Notes under the pieces: model-generated | Seen by the model: only the letters and a program-made list of their open reading frames with translations | The model's database searches: none | What the model was told of the DNA's origin: nothing | Origin: Cordilura impudica | Lineage: Eukaryota > Arthropoda > Insecta > Diptera > Scathophagidae | Direction of reading: 5' to 3' | NCBI GenBank assembly: GCA_963682025.1 | Contig: OY821517.1 | Coordinates: forward strand, 108,824,794 to 108,888,793 | Length of the DNA: 64,000 nt | Shown: piece after piece, positions 22,046 through 33,234 of the stretch | Numbering within the stretch: position 1 is the stretch's first letter | How the letters are laid out: each line of letters starts with the position of its first letter | Translations under genes and position numbers: made by a program

Positions 22046-22919
22046 TGACTCTAGTATTGCAACTATTCTACACAAGGCTTACATAACTTCAAAGTCTAAC
22101 AGCTGATTCGTCAAATTGAATAGATAAAAAAATTTAGTGGTTTAATCAGCGGAGGGTATCTAAAATTTTTCATTGATTTCTTGTGTTTCATATATCTGAT
22201 AAACCAAAGTCAATTCAAAAAAAATAAATGCTACTGTGTATATCTAATACAAGTGCTAACAAAAAAAAAAGTGCGGCAGATTATTTTTATGTTCCTTATG
22301 TATGTTTTAATCTATCTTTAATAAATCAAGTAATTTTTTTTTTTTTCGGTTGTATCATATATAAAATTTTTTAAGTTTTGCCCGTATATAAAGAAGTAAA
22401 ATATATGTGTAATAATTAAATTTTTTTTTTTATTTGTGGTACAATTTTTGAATTCTGCAAGTTTTTAAGGATACATAGGAGGTGGGAGAGAGCTTGCTCC
22501 ACATTAAAAAAAAAGTTATTTAACTATTTCTAACTGAGTCGTAGCCTAATTTAATAAGGATATTTAATTTTCTACCTCTTTTTTGCTTTTCTGCGAAAGA
22601 ACATTTTCGAGGTGGACGTACCGTTGCTCTGAATTGCACGAAATTTGGACAAAGCATATTATAAGAAATTTCAGCACAATATTTTATTAAGTAATAATTT
22701 TTTTTCTCACCGTTATGACAATTTTTAACTTCAGGATTTATCGGCAGGACATAATCCTTGGACTTCATATAACCAAATTTAACCTTTGATTATATTTTAT
22801 GTAAAATTTCATCACTTACTCCTTCTATTTTTGAAATGAAATCACGACACTGTGCGATGGTACCAGGTCTGATATTTGGCCACAAATAATCTAACGCATT
22901 AAAACAAATTTTTTATTAA
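22046..22919. other. No gene assigned; one weak basic frame on the minus strand
   Basis: A minus-strand frame (22768-22520) contains RPPRKCSFAEKQKRGRKLNI, which loosely resembles the basic linker GRPAKPIDNCSERSRGRKLK of the Transib protein, but the rest does not match. I see nothing else. Confidence 0.3.
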
Positions 22920-23660
22920 AACGCTTTCTTTCTTTATGCATATGAGTTTTGAATTTTTCCGTGACTGTGCGTGACTATGCGTGATAAAATTTCAGATCAA
23001 TTGGATAAGGGGTATGGGGTTGCCCCACGAAAGACAGACAGGCAGGGATTATGAGTTAAAGGAAAGAGTTTAAGTTTTTATTTAAACTCTTCCTTTCCTT
23101 ATGCATATGAGTTTTGAATATCTCCGTGACTGTGCGTGACTGTGTGTGACCATCTTAAAATTAATCTTTGACCACAACAAGTCTATGGATAACGTTTCAG
23201 ATCAATCGAATGAGGGGAAGTGGGGTTTTAATCTTTCCGTGACTGTGCGTGACTATGAGTAATTATGTATGACTATGTCAAAGTTAAACTTTTTTCACAG
23301 CAAGTCTATCGACCAAGTTTAAGATTGATTGGACGAGGGAACATCCGTTTTAAGTATCTCCGTGACTGTGCGTGACTATGCATGACTGTGCGTGACTATG
23401 TCAAAGTTAATCTTTTTTTCACAGCAAGTATATGGACTAGGTTTCAGATCGATCGGTTGAGTGAAAATTATATTTAGATCACTCCGTGACTGTGCGTGAC
23501 CATGCGTGACTGTCCGTGACTGCCCTGAAATTAATCTGTAGTCACAACAGGAGAATGGGCCAAGATTCAGATCAATTGGATAAGGGGTATGGGGTTGCCC
23601 CACGACAGACCGACAGACCGACAGACAGACAGAGAGTATGAGTTAAAAGAAAGGGTTCAA
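22920..23660. repeat. Tandem repeat of ~120-bp units built on TGACTGTGCG
   Basis: Five or more units each contain CCGTGACTGTGCGTGACTAT, a variable number of further TGACTATG-type decamers, then TTTCAGATCGATCGG-like text and a GGGG-rich bit. A GACAGACAGACA microsatellite marks both 23033 and 23605. The units differ by 10-20 percent, so the array is old. Confidence 0.7.
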
Positions 23661-24837
23661 AAAGAAATCAATTTTTTAAAAATATTTTTAAATTAAAATA
23701 ACGTTAACTTTTCCGATAATATTGCATATCTCAATTTATGTTAATTTATTAAGTTAATCAAAATGGATTATTCAATTAAATAGCTCATTAATTTCACTTC
23801 CATTATTTCTGCTGTTTGGTATAGTAAGTATGTGTTACAATAGACATATGTTGTTAAATCCAATGTATAAAAATTATACTAAATTTAAAGCTCAAATTCA
23901 CTGGCCATGTAAAGTCTTTCACTTGATAAGATTTATCAAGGACCTTTAATGCAATAGTACACGCAATTTGCATTATATCATTTTGTATACTTGTTGTACA
24001 CAACGAATCTCTAAAATGTAAAATTAATTTTCAATGTAATTAAACAATTGAATGCCAAAAGTTCAGTTTGACTTACAATTAGTAAAACGATAAGTAAATA
24101 TAATTGCGTTGTATGACTACTTAAGACAACCACTTGTGCATACATACACAAGCTTTTAGGTTATGATATAAAATAAGTTTAGGTAAAACTCAATTACGTT
24201 CTTGTAATGTGGCAATATTCTAACCTAATAGAAATTTTATATTTAAGACACAAAGCACACGTGAAGTAGATGTGTGCTGGGAAGAACATTAGCAATTTCC
24301 GCTTGAACACTTAATGAGTTTGGTTTCATACAATAGAAGCAAGTTAAAATGGATTACATTAGAGTGGATTTCTTTTGTTATGAATTTATCAATGTTATTA
24401 TTTATTTACTTGAAATTATTAATTATCATGATGTGAGAATACCGAACTAAAAACAAACACCGAATTTAACAAAAGTGTATTTATAGTAAGAAAAATTTTA
24501 ATACTATTATGTCTCATAAAATTTGTTTGCAAGTTTTGTTTATAAGATTTGTTTGCACCGATCTCAAAATATTATCTGAGAAATAAATTGCCCGTGTATT
24601 TCAAATTCAGACTGGATATTTCAGAAATTTCTTCATCTCACATTTATAAATTATACCTTGTAGTGTGCTTGACTATTCGTAGTTACTATGCTTCTGAATG
24701 TAAGTAGTTTGTTGAATATTCATTGCCCACACTCACTATAGCTGCATTAAACTAAGCCACCAAAATCCCACGCTTATATTAAGTTAGATATGTGTGAGTG
24801 TATGTAAATCTACTTAAAGATTTAAGAATTCAAGAGA
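23661..24837. other. AT-rich stretch, nothing recognised
   Basis: No coding signal or repeat structure was found. Confidence 0.5.
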
Positions 24838-24840
24838 TTA

Positions 24841-24987
24841 AGGCCCAGTTTTTGAGATGTCAGTTAAACCTAGTTTAGTTAAACCGAGAATTATTTTTTT
24901 CAGACATGTCCAAATTCATAAAGTAATTCATGAATAAATTCTGAGTTTAACAAAACTAGGTTTAACTGATATCTAAAAATCTGGGTC
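24841..24987. mobile_element. MITE with ~45-base inverted ends, Harbinger-like
   Basis: The left end GGCCCAGTTTTTGAGATGTC and the right end, inverted GACCCAGATTTTTAGATATC, continue into AGTTAAACCTAGTTT on both arms. TTA stands at both flanks (24838-24840, 24988-24990). A GGSCC-type tip with a TWA duplication suggests PIF/Harbinger; the left border is uncertain by one base. Confidence 0.65.
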
Positions 24988-24990
24988 TTA

Positions 24991-25803
24991 GTCATAGCCC
25001 CCATATAGAGCTGCTTCCCGATCTTCACTTAAATCTATCAAAAAACAAAAATATTGTACGGATTCCTTTCAAATTTGGTTTTTATATATTTTTTCAAAGT
25101 GACTTACCGATCGGCTCAGAATCACTTTTTGAGTCGAAATAGCAATTTCCGTACGTCCGTCCGTCCGTCTGTGTGTCCATGTAAAGCTTGTAATCAAACT
25201 GCAGGTCGCAAATATGTATATATTTTGATGAAATTTGGTACGTGCGCTTCGATCGGCTATGTGATGAACGCTATTGAAACTGGTGAGAATCGGTCCATGT
25301 TCAGACCTAGCCCCCATACAAATGACCCCTACGAAATCGACATAAATTGCCATGAGTTCCAAATTATCATATAGATCTCAGTCAAATTGGGTTTGTATGT
25401 GTTTATTACATCCATTAATCAGTAGTTCAAAAATACTGCCTACAGGAAAATTCTTAGTCATTGGTCCCATATAGAGCTGCTTCCCGATCTTCACTTAAAT
25501 CTATCAAAAAACAAAAATATTGCACAGATTTTTCTCAAATTTGGTTTGTATATATTTTTTCAAAGTATAAGTGACTTTGCCAAATATGGTCAGGATCGGT
25601 CCATTTTTCGACCCCATTTAAATGTAGTATCCGATATGAACTTTTTCATATCTGCAGCGAAAAAAATTAATAAAAATGCCACTCAAATTTGGTTTATGCA
25701 TATTTGCTATATCCAATTAGTTGGACTGAAGAAATAGGGTCTCTTAACCATGGTATAGGGTATCGTATAGTCGGGCTAGACCGACTATAATTTTCTTACT
25801 TGT
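24991..25803 (+). repeat. DINE-1/Helentron-like repeat, rearranged copy
   Basis: An internal fragment (24991-25085) is joined to a longer copy (25086-25803) that runs from the GATCGG region through the GTCC microsatellite (25142-25170) to the palindrome and CTTACTTGT tip. The 5' hairpin is absent. Confidence 0.6.
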
Positions 25804-26284
25804 TATATTTCAATGAAATGTGGAGCAACAAATGTAATCATACATATTTGTTTATCATGTCCAATAAGGAAGTTTACCACAAGAATATTAATAGCATTTG
25901 TGTTAAGACGCAAGCAAACAATTGACTTAAATCGGATGTAAATACTATTCTACTTATTACACAATGTACCTACATAAATGAAGTGTAAGCACTTCAAGGA
26001 GATTGATCTATATTTGTATATACTGATCACAAAACCAATTGCATTTTCTATTGGAATGACTTCAGTGTTATAAACATTTTATAATATTCGGTGTTATAAA
26101 TTCGTCTTAGAAAAATTTATATATGAACAAAAAGTTCGAATGTAACGTTATACAAGAATTGAGAAATGTCAGATAAATGTTATGCTGTTTCACTTAAATT
26201 ATGATTACACGATAACGGTGGTAAGACAGTTTCTCAATAAATTCGGTTTTCAGTTATTGACAAATTCAAATCAGGAAAGAGCTG
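25804..26284. other. AT-rich stretch, nothing recognised
   Basis: No coding signal or repeat structure was found. Confidence 0.4.
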
Positions 26285-26945
26285 TGGTAAAACATTGATT
26301 GATATAACACTTTCCAAAAATATGAAAAAAAAAATTAAATTTAGCAATACCATTATAAACGGATGCTTGTTTTCTAAAAATAACATTTCGGTTAGCTCAC
26401 TACTTGGACTATTTGGTGGCGAAAGAGCACGGAAATTGAAATCATGTTTCATAAAAAATACTCCTGCAAAGAAACTAACGAATAAACGTACGTACTGGCA
26501 GATTTTTCGCAACTTTCGGGACATAAATTTTATGTTGTTAATGTTCGAGGTAATGTCGAACTAAATTTCTAAAACAAATTCCAAGTAGCGAAAGGAATAA
26601 AAAGTTGAGCAAAAGAAGCAAGTTATTTATTACAACCTGCTCCATATATACCGAAAATTGCTTTAAGCAGTGTTTTGAATGAAGAGTGCTTCCACCGACA
26701 AGCCAACGGAATGTATCCACATATTTTTGGACCGATCTGGCATCCAGTCGCTGCGGTAAGTAACGCCTTAAGTGGTATATGAACAATAACTTGAATTTTG
26801 TACCAAGGGAGGCAAGTCCTCCAAATTGTCCGGAACTTAAGTCAGTAGAGAAATATTGAGCTCTTATGAAAAGGGAGTTGAAGAGCACAAAAAAAGTTGT
26901 CCCAAAATGTGAAAAAATTTAAACGGAGTTAGAAAACTTAATATA
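26285..26945 (+). pseudogene. mariner/Tc1-group transposase relic, internally deleted
   Basis: The N-terminal part reads VSSLLGLFGGERARKLK, TYWQIFRNFRDIN. After a deletion come YFWTDLASSRCG (second catalytic aspartate, near 26735) and, past a stop, LKWYMNNNLNFVPREA, PPNCPELKSVEKY with the third acidic position, and ALMKRELKSTKKVV. The FWPDLAS ... PPNCPELRPIE pattern belongs to one IS630/Tc1/mariner lineage common in insects. The first aspartate region is lost. Confidence 0.6.
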
Positions 26946-26949
26946 TTCC

Positions 26950-27199
26950 TTTGCACTATGATACTATGTTCAATTCTGTGATATAAATGTTTTAGTATTT
27001 CAATAGTTTACTTATTTGTTTATTTATATATACTGTGTTTTTAAAATCAATCAATTTGTGATGTCAAAATACACCAATAATTTTTTATTAATGTTATAAG
27101 TTAAAAATTCATATTCAAAATAAAATGCCCCTGAAGATGTTGACAAAAACTCAACGAAACGTCGGGAAATAATGAAATAAAGAATTTTTATTTTACATT
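26950..27199 (+). mobile_element. Penelope-like element, 3' tail fragment
   Basis: The piece is AT-rich and ends with a hammerhead-like motif and AATAAAG, much like the tail of the element at 12.9-14.15 kb. No coding part is kept. Confidence 0.45.
27131..27166 (+). ncRNA. Hammerhead-like motif in a Penelope tail
   Basis: CTGAAGA, then GTTGA/TCAAC stem, then GAAACGTC and GGG. As at 14088, one extra base (T27138) follows the first box. The short flanking stem is CCC/GGG, stronger than in the first copy. Confidence 0.35.
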
Positions 27200-28192
27200 T
27201 AATAAAAGTGATCAAAAAAGCCCTATGTACACTCTATAATACATAAAACAAATATGTTTGGTCTAAAACCAATATTCTAAAAATATTATTGCTTTTGTTA
27301 ATTCGTTGTGATTTTTTTTGTATTTTTTTTTTTACAAAATTAGAATTAAAATTTAAATTGCTTATATTCAGTTCCCACGGTTTTGTCAGGCAAACTGTGA
27401 AAATTGCTGCGTCTACAAAATTCATGACTCAATTGAAACAAATAAACGCAACACGTGTCTATCTGAATTAGCAGTCGCGGTTATGAAATTAATATTTTGG
27501 CTACCAGTAGGAAAAGAATGTACGATGTTTGGCATTCAAATTTTTTTTCGTTGCTTTCTTGTTTTCTTTGTTATTTTATTTTATTTACTTTTAATTTTAT
27601 ATACATACCTGTCGCCTGTAATAATATCTAAATAGCATGAGATCTTTAATAAAAGACACAATCTTATTTTGTCAATCCACGTTATTTATCCTTGTGTACC
27701 ACTTCGGTATATTCAACCAAAAATCCAAGGTACATTATCCTTGCGTACTATTTGATAATTAAACCATAAATATCAAGTAACTTGGTGAAACACCAAGTTA
27801 TCCTTTCTTTAAATTAAGTTCAGCGAAACAAACGGGTCTTAACTGAGCAGTTTCCATGGAAGGGGAAAAAATTAAGTTTTATTGTCAATATTGTCCAAAA
27901 CTGTGTAACGAATTGTAGTATTTATAACCACAATATATGTATGGGACCTAAAAAATAGTTATTCCACCACAAAAAATCCTATATCCCCCGATTGCCGTTT
28001 AAGTTAGCCCCGTTACAATGCAAAGATTTGAAGGACAAGAATATGTTGGAAAATATTGTTATTTCCATGACACTTTAGCGCTAGTATTAAATTTCGGTAT
28101 GATAACGATATAGCACGTTAACTAGAACTACCAAAATTTAACATCGATTTTGGAATTCTCTCATCCAGTACAAAAAAAAAAAATGGAGCTAA
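27200..28192. other. AT-rich stretch, nothing recognised
   Basis: Open frames are short and lack motifs. The phrase ACCTAAAAAATAGTT at 27947 recurs in the same orientation at 32317, on the far side of the next element. Confidence 0.4.
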
Positions 28193-28349
28193 TAACACTA
28201 GTAACAATGTACATTTGATGAGCAGTAATTTTCCTTATCTATTTTCTCCCGCTGAATTCGAAAATCAAGGTTAAATTTTTTTTTGTGGAACAGTTTTTGA
28301 GATATTGTCATTTTCTCATTTTTTTTTTCCGATTTTCACTTGACAAATC

Positions 28350-28735
28350 ATATCTCGAGCTAGAAGTGGTCGATTGGGTCATTCTTGGTAGCCAAATCCA
28401 AGGCATTCAGATGGTGAATAAACGCGTTTAACCGGGTCTTTAATTGGTAAAGCGTTTCAAAATATAGCGATAAAAATGGGGCACATTTTCAAAAAAATCA
28501 TATTTTACAGTGATTCTGTGCCGACGGAAAAGTACTAATCGTTAAAAAAAAAGTCTGTTTCCTCTTCATGTACGTAAATAATATACCTTTGCGTAAGAAC
28601 AAATACCAACCACAAAAAAATCGACCAAAAATTGACAAAGCTATAAGCAATTGGGTGAGTAAATCCAAAACCCATATTTTCCGAATATTTTATTTTTTTT
28701 AACAATTTATTGGGTTTAAACGCTTGCAATACATT
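28350..28735 (+). repeat. Left inverted arm of the 28.2-32.1 kb element
   Basis: It mirrors 31727-32075; the left arm holds ~25 bases near GTGGTCGATTGGGTCATTC that the right arm lacks. The arms differ more than those of the 1310-4085 element, suggesting greater age. Confidence 0.75.
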
Positions 28736-28961
28736 CTTGACATTTCTGTGTTTGCTAGAAATAGTTGTGGCTCTTTCTTTGTCTTCGGTTGCTTATGGTA
28801 TCCGTTTTCGTCGGCTAGAAAAAAACCTGTCGGCGGCGGCGGCTAACATCACTTTTGTACATTTTGTTTTGACAGCTTCTATAAAACGTAGTGTCGGTTG
28901 TTTGTATATTATAGCAACTCACAAATTTCACTGAAATTGTATGTGATTGTGTTCACCAAAA

Positions 28962-31722
28962 TGCCTAAGAGTGCATAAACAATCCAAATAATTTCTGTTA
29001 CGTGTGTGGCATTTTGTCCCCAACCAAATAGACGTAGATTTACCGATTCATTACAACAGAATTATCTGCAATATTTTGGAATAGCACCTGCAACTTTTCA
29101 TGAGCAATGGTGTTCATTGCTATTAATGTTTTTTTATCGTGCCATATAACTCTTGCCGCATGAGTTTCTGGTTCATCACAGTAAGATTAAATTTATATAT
29201 ACAATTGAATTAAAGATAAAGGAAATTTTTATTCCAGATTAGACGATACATGAAATTCCGTGTACCGATGATATGGAGAGAACCGCTCTGCCATTCGGTT
29301 GATTGTTACTTCTGCCTAAGCAAATCCACTAGTTTTGAAAAGAGTGACCAATGGGTTTATACGACAGTAGCATCTGTTTTGCTTCCAGTTCCACATTCAA
29401 GTGAGTTGCCTCATCCTAAATGCCCCGATTCAACGATTGAATCTTTCGAGTCATTACAAGAAACAGACAAAAGCAGTGATAATGGAGAATCTCAATTGCA
29501 ACAGTTTACGCAGCCTGAACTGAATTATTTGACGAGAGATCTCGAGCTTTCAAAAGATTAAGCGGAGTTACTTGTTCCCAAAATTTTTGAATTTTACTTA
29601 CTATTATATATATTGTTAAAGAAGACATATTTATCTATTCAACGATATATAACATATCTATCAAATATATTGCAATATGCTGAAATAATGACCCCAAACC
29701 ACACTCCACAGGCAAAAATTTAGCTATTTCCCTATTTGTTCATATAAATGGTCATTTACATAGTGAATGCAATATTTTTTTTTATTGTTTTTATTACTTC
29801 AAATAATTTAATATATCTTTTCAAAGAAGGTATAATTATAAGTTAATGGTGTATGAAATATTTACCTAATGAGTTTCAACTGATCATAAAATTGCCCGAA
29901 ACTCTGATACCTTTATGCAAAAAAACAGGTAAAAGCCAAATCCTTAGATTCACTAAAACAAAATGTAAGTATTGGTTGAAGTACCTGCCCGATATATTAC
30001 CTTTCAAAAAGTATTTTCAGTATATAACCATGAGTTTCTTGCTTATTAAGACCACTTACGTATAATCTATCATGGAGGTTACATTAAAGTATTATTCACT
30101 TTGCAAAGTTATTTGAGAAAATCCTTCCGATTCTGCTATTCATTCATCACGTTCGGAAAAAGTCTCGAAATTATTTTATACAATTAACAACACTTACGGT
30201 TTAAATGTGAGATCTGAAGATGTTGAAAATTTTTACAAAGCTTACGAAAGAAGATTTAGCCAATCGGGTTTATCAAAATCAAAGTTTATGACTAAAAATG
30301 AAGAATGGTTGAAAACGGGCCTCACAGTACAAATTGAGAAAAAGGCATTTGGTCGACCTAAAAAGGACTACGAAAATGTTCAATCAAGGACAAAAAAGGA
30401 AAAAACAAGAAGAAATCATTAGTAACCATTCGCCTAATGAAATTAAGGATTCTTTTAAATCAGCCTTGACACGCACGCAACCAAAGGAAGCTGCTAAAAT
30501 TGTAGATGTGTTAACAACTGCATCTCCTAAGTGGTTGAAGCGTATGGTGCAAAGCATTTCAACGCCAAAATCGTCAACATCATTTACAGAAGAGGATGCG
30601 TTAGCTCTTATTTTAAATTTGGGATTGACAAGAAATAAATATGGTATTTTGTTAATAATTTAATGGTTATTGAAAATTTTAAAAAAAGTAAAAATCACTT
30701 CATATTTATAAAAGTTACAAGCTTTGAAAGCATTTTCCACCTCGAGGTGGTCGACTTTGGCACCCTGTAGCTCACCCTGTGTTACAACAGGGTATCTCGA
30801 AAGTAAATATTTTGAAAGCCTATATCCTTGACTACAATCGCCTGGAATATACTATTCCAATCCAACCAATAGTTTAGAAGTTCCAGACTTATTACCACTT
30901 TTTTTTGGTTTTGAACCACTATGCGTCGGCATGTTGTATGGAATGCAGAGTAGATATATAAAATATTGCTGCTCTCTTTGCCTCCGAGATAGCCGTGCTC
31001 GTAAACATCATTATAGAAAAAACACTGGCCAGAAAGATAGAATGTCACAGTGGACAAAGACAATACTAAATACGTGCCTCTTGTCAAAAAAGAAAGTATA
31101 ATCCTTCCAGCGTTGCACATTAAACTTGGCCTCATTAAAAATTTTGTAAAGGACTTAGACAAGGAAGGTTAAGTATTTTCTTATTTGAAAACCCTTTTAC
31201 CGCAGCTTTCTTTAGCAATAATCAAGGAAGGCGTCTTCGATGGTCCACACATAAAGAAATTGCTAAAAAGCACAGATTTTCCAAAATATTTAACACCCGT
31301 CGAAAACGAGGCCTGGAATTCATTTCAGCGAGTTGTTACCAATTTTCTTGGGAACAATAAAAGCCCTAACTACGAGGGAATTATTACCGATTTTCTGAAG
31401 AACTACAACAAGGTGGGCACGGAATGCCATTATTTAATTTCATTCCTAGTTGTTTTCTATTGTATTTTTATATTTGTTTCTTGCAGATGTAAATATGTCT
31501 CTAAAAATCAACTTCTTGCATTCGCATTTGAATTTCTTTCCGGAGAATCTTGGTGACGTAACGAACACGGCGAGAGATTTCACCAACAAATTGAGGCCAT
31601 TGAGCGCCGCTATCAAGGATTTTGGGATGAAGCAATGTTGGGAGACTATGTATGGTTTCTAACTAGAGAAACGGATCCCAAAAGCAACCAAAGACAAAGC
31701 AGGAGCCACAACTATTTGTAAC
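28962..31722 (+). pseudogene. LCLWDSR-family transposase, nearly full length but broken
   Basis: Exon 1 from about 28962 gives NPNNFCYVCG and, after a slip, FTDSLQQNYLQYFGIAP. A short intron (ATTCCAG acceptor near 29238) leads to RRYMKFRVPMIWREPLCHSV, DCYFCLSKS and TQPELNYLTRDLELSKD before a stop (29559). After an interval with a Transib fragment, the gene resumes near 30940 with GMQSRYIKYCCSLCLRDSRA, then ALHIKLGLIKNFVKDLDK, IIKEGVFDGPHIKKLL, NEAWNSFQRVVTNFLGNNKS, MSLKINFLHSHLNFFPENLG and EHGERFHQQIEAIERRYQGF, ending LGDYVWFLTRETDPKSN near 31722. The candidate glutamate in HGERFHQ is intact; the two aspartate blocks are missing. This copy shows the full C-terminal layout of the family. Confidence 0.75.
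30072..30663 (+). pseudogene. Transib/RAG1-like transposase, N-terminal fragment
   Basis: SEDVENFYKAYERRFSQSGL, NEEWLKTGLTV, FGRPKKDYENVQSRTKKEK, NEIKDSFKSALTRTQPKEAA, ASPKWLKRMVQSISTP and FTEEDALALILNLGLTRNKY line up with the first ~200 residues of the 8.8-kb transposase (RRTKRILESMPTP, FTPEEAFTLFLDLKMTKNQY). Two frames are used, with a slip near 30400. It ends at a GTATTT that could be a splice donor. No Transib ends were found, so I cannot say how it came to lie within the LCLWDSR gene. Confidence 0.7.
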
Positions 31723-31726
31723 ACAC

Positions 31727-32075
31727 AAAAATATCAAGAATGTATTGCAAGCGTTTAAACCCAATAAATTGTTTAAAAAAATAAAATAATCGGAAAATAT
31801 GGGATTTGGATTTACTCACTCAATTGCTTATAACTTTGTCATTTTTCAGTCAATTTTCTTCTGGTTGGTGTTAGTTCTTACTTAAAGGTATCATATTTAC
31901 GTCCATGAAGAGAAAACAGCATTTCTTTTTAACGATTTGTATTTTTCCGCCGGCAGGAAATCACTGTCAAATATGATTTTTTTGAAAATGTGCCCCAATT
32001 TTTATCGATATATTTTGAACCGCTTTACCAATTAAAGATCCGATTATATAACTTTGTCGACCACTTTTAAAATAT
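31727..32075 (-). repeat. Right inverted arm of the 28.2-32.1 kb element
   Basis: It is the inverse of 28350-28735 and starts four bases or so after the transposase stop codon. Confidence 0.75.
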
Positions 32076-33034
32076 CTAGTATACAACAGGTTAAATATGT
32101 GCTATTTTATGCAATTTTTATTTTTCAAAAAAACTTTCACTTCCCTTTCAATTACCATGTCTTTAGAAGCATCTATATAATACGTAACTCCACAAGAATT
32201 TGTGCTGACACTAACAAAGTATACAACTTAAGATAGCTAATCAAAATAGATTTTTCGTGATATAAATTTTGTTTTCAATGCATTACATATTCCGGCGATA
32301 TCACCTTAATCTGAAACCTAAAAAATAGTTCTTTTGTTCAAAAACTAACTAATTTTTATTTAAAACTTATCATAATCTTTCTGATAATTTTTATCATAGT
32401 CACGATATAGAGAGTAGTTGGTTCGAATTTGGCGGACTTATAAGTAATATTTGAGATAAGTAAGATATTTGGAGTTGGTAAAACAATTATTACATTACAC
32501 ATTAAGAATATTGTATATGTTACAGTACAGATATATTTATAAATATACAGAGTTCTGAAGAAAGCGGAGGCAGACAGTCTAGCTTGAAAAAGAAGCCAGT
32601 ACTAGAAAAAAAAATCGGATCAAAAATCTGTTAAATCTTTTCTATAGAAAGTTCTTAGCCACTGATTGCCATTTTTTTATGGCCGTTAATATACGTTACC
32701 GAATGGTGCATAGTAATGATCGCATTTTATTTAATCGAATTTTATATAACTTGTTAGAAAAACAATCCATACACTCGAAGATGAAAAATTTTAATTTTTA
32801 TAAAACTTTAAAAAAATATTTTGAATTACGAACTTTTTACCTACCATTGATGCATTGAGAATTTTACATAATTCAAAAGACATACGGAACGCTTCTACTT
32901 AATTTGTTTTCTGTTTACAACGCAAAAATATCAGTATGGCAGCAATAGGCGCCAGAAGCAGTATTAACAATTAGGGCAATCCTACGAATTGTCTATTAGC
33001 ACAAAGCTTATTTGTCTTAATTATATTTCCCTTA
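32076..33034. other. AT-rich stretch, nothing recognised
   Basis: No coding signal was found. It may include the eroded tip of the preceding element. Confidence 0.4.
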
Positions 33035-33196
33035 GATACTGCACTTTTAGATGCATCCCAAAACCAATGAATGGTGCTAAGGGTTAGTCTTTACATGAAA
33101 TAGCTCATACCGTAGGATACTGCACTTTTAGATGCATCCCAAAACCAATGAATGGTGCTGAGGGTTAGTCTTTACATGAAATAGCTCATACCGTAG
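33035..33196 (+). repeat. Perfectly phased 81-bp tandem duplication
   Basis: GATACTGCACTTTTAGATGC starts at 33035 and 33116. The two units differ at one base (CTAAG versus CTGAG), so the duplication is recent relative to the decayed Tc1 copy that follows. Confidence 0.92.
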
Positions 33197-33234
33197 GCAG
33201 AATATCAATTATGTTTAAATCTCATTCGGGTCGC

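Larger units (their letters stand above)
28196..32075 (+). mobile_element. Second long-TIR LCLWDSR element, right end eroded
   Basis: The left end is CACTAGTAACAATGTACATT after TAA (28193-28195), close to the end of the 1310-4085 element. Inverted arms of ~350-390 bases (28350-28735 and 31727-32075) share AAACGCTTGCAATACATTCT, TTTAATTGGTAAAGCG and GGGGCACATTTTCAAAAAAA. The outermost part of the right arm cannot be matched, so the second TAA is not found. It encloses a broken LCLWDSR gene and a Transib fragment. Confidence 0.7.

Noticed and set aside
22520..22768. Transib N-terminal fragment on the minus strand
   Set aside because: Only the basic stretch RPPRKCSFAEKQKRGRKLNI is similar; basic linkers are poor evidence and the rest does not align.
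27947..32335. ACCTAAAAAATAGTT on both sides of the 28-32 kb element as a long target duplication
   Set aside because: The two copies lie ~250 bases outside the recognisable ends and the surrounding sequence does not match.
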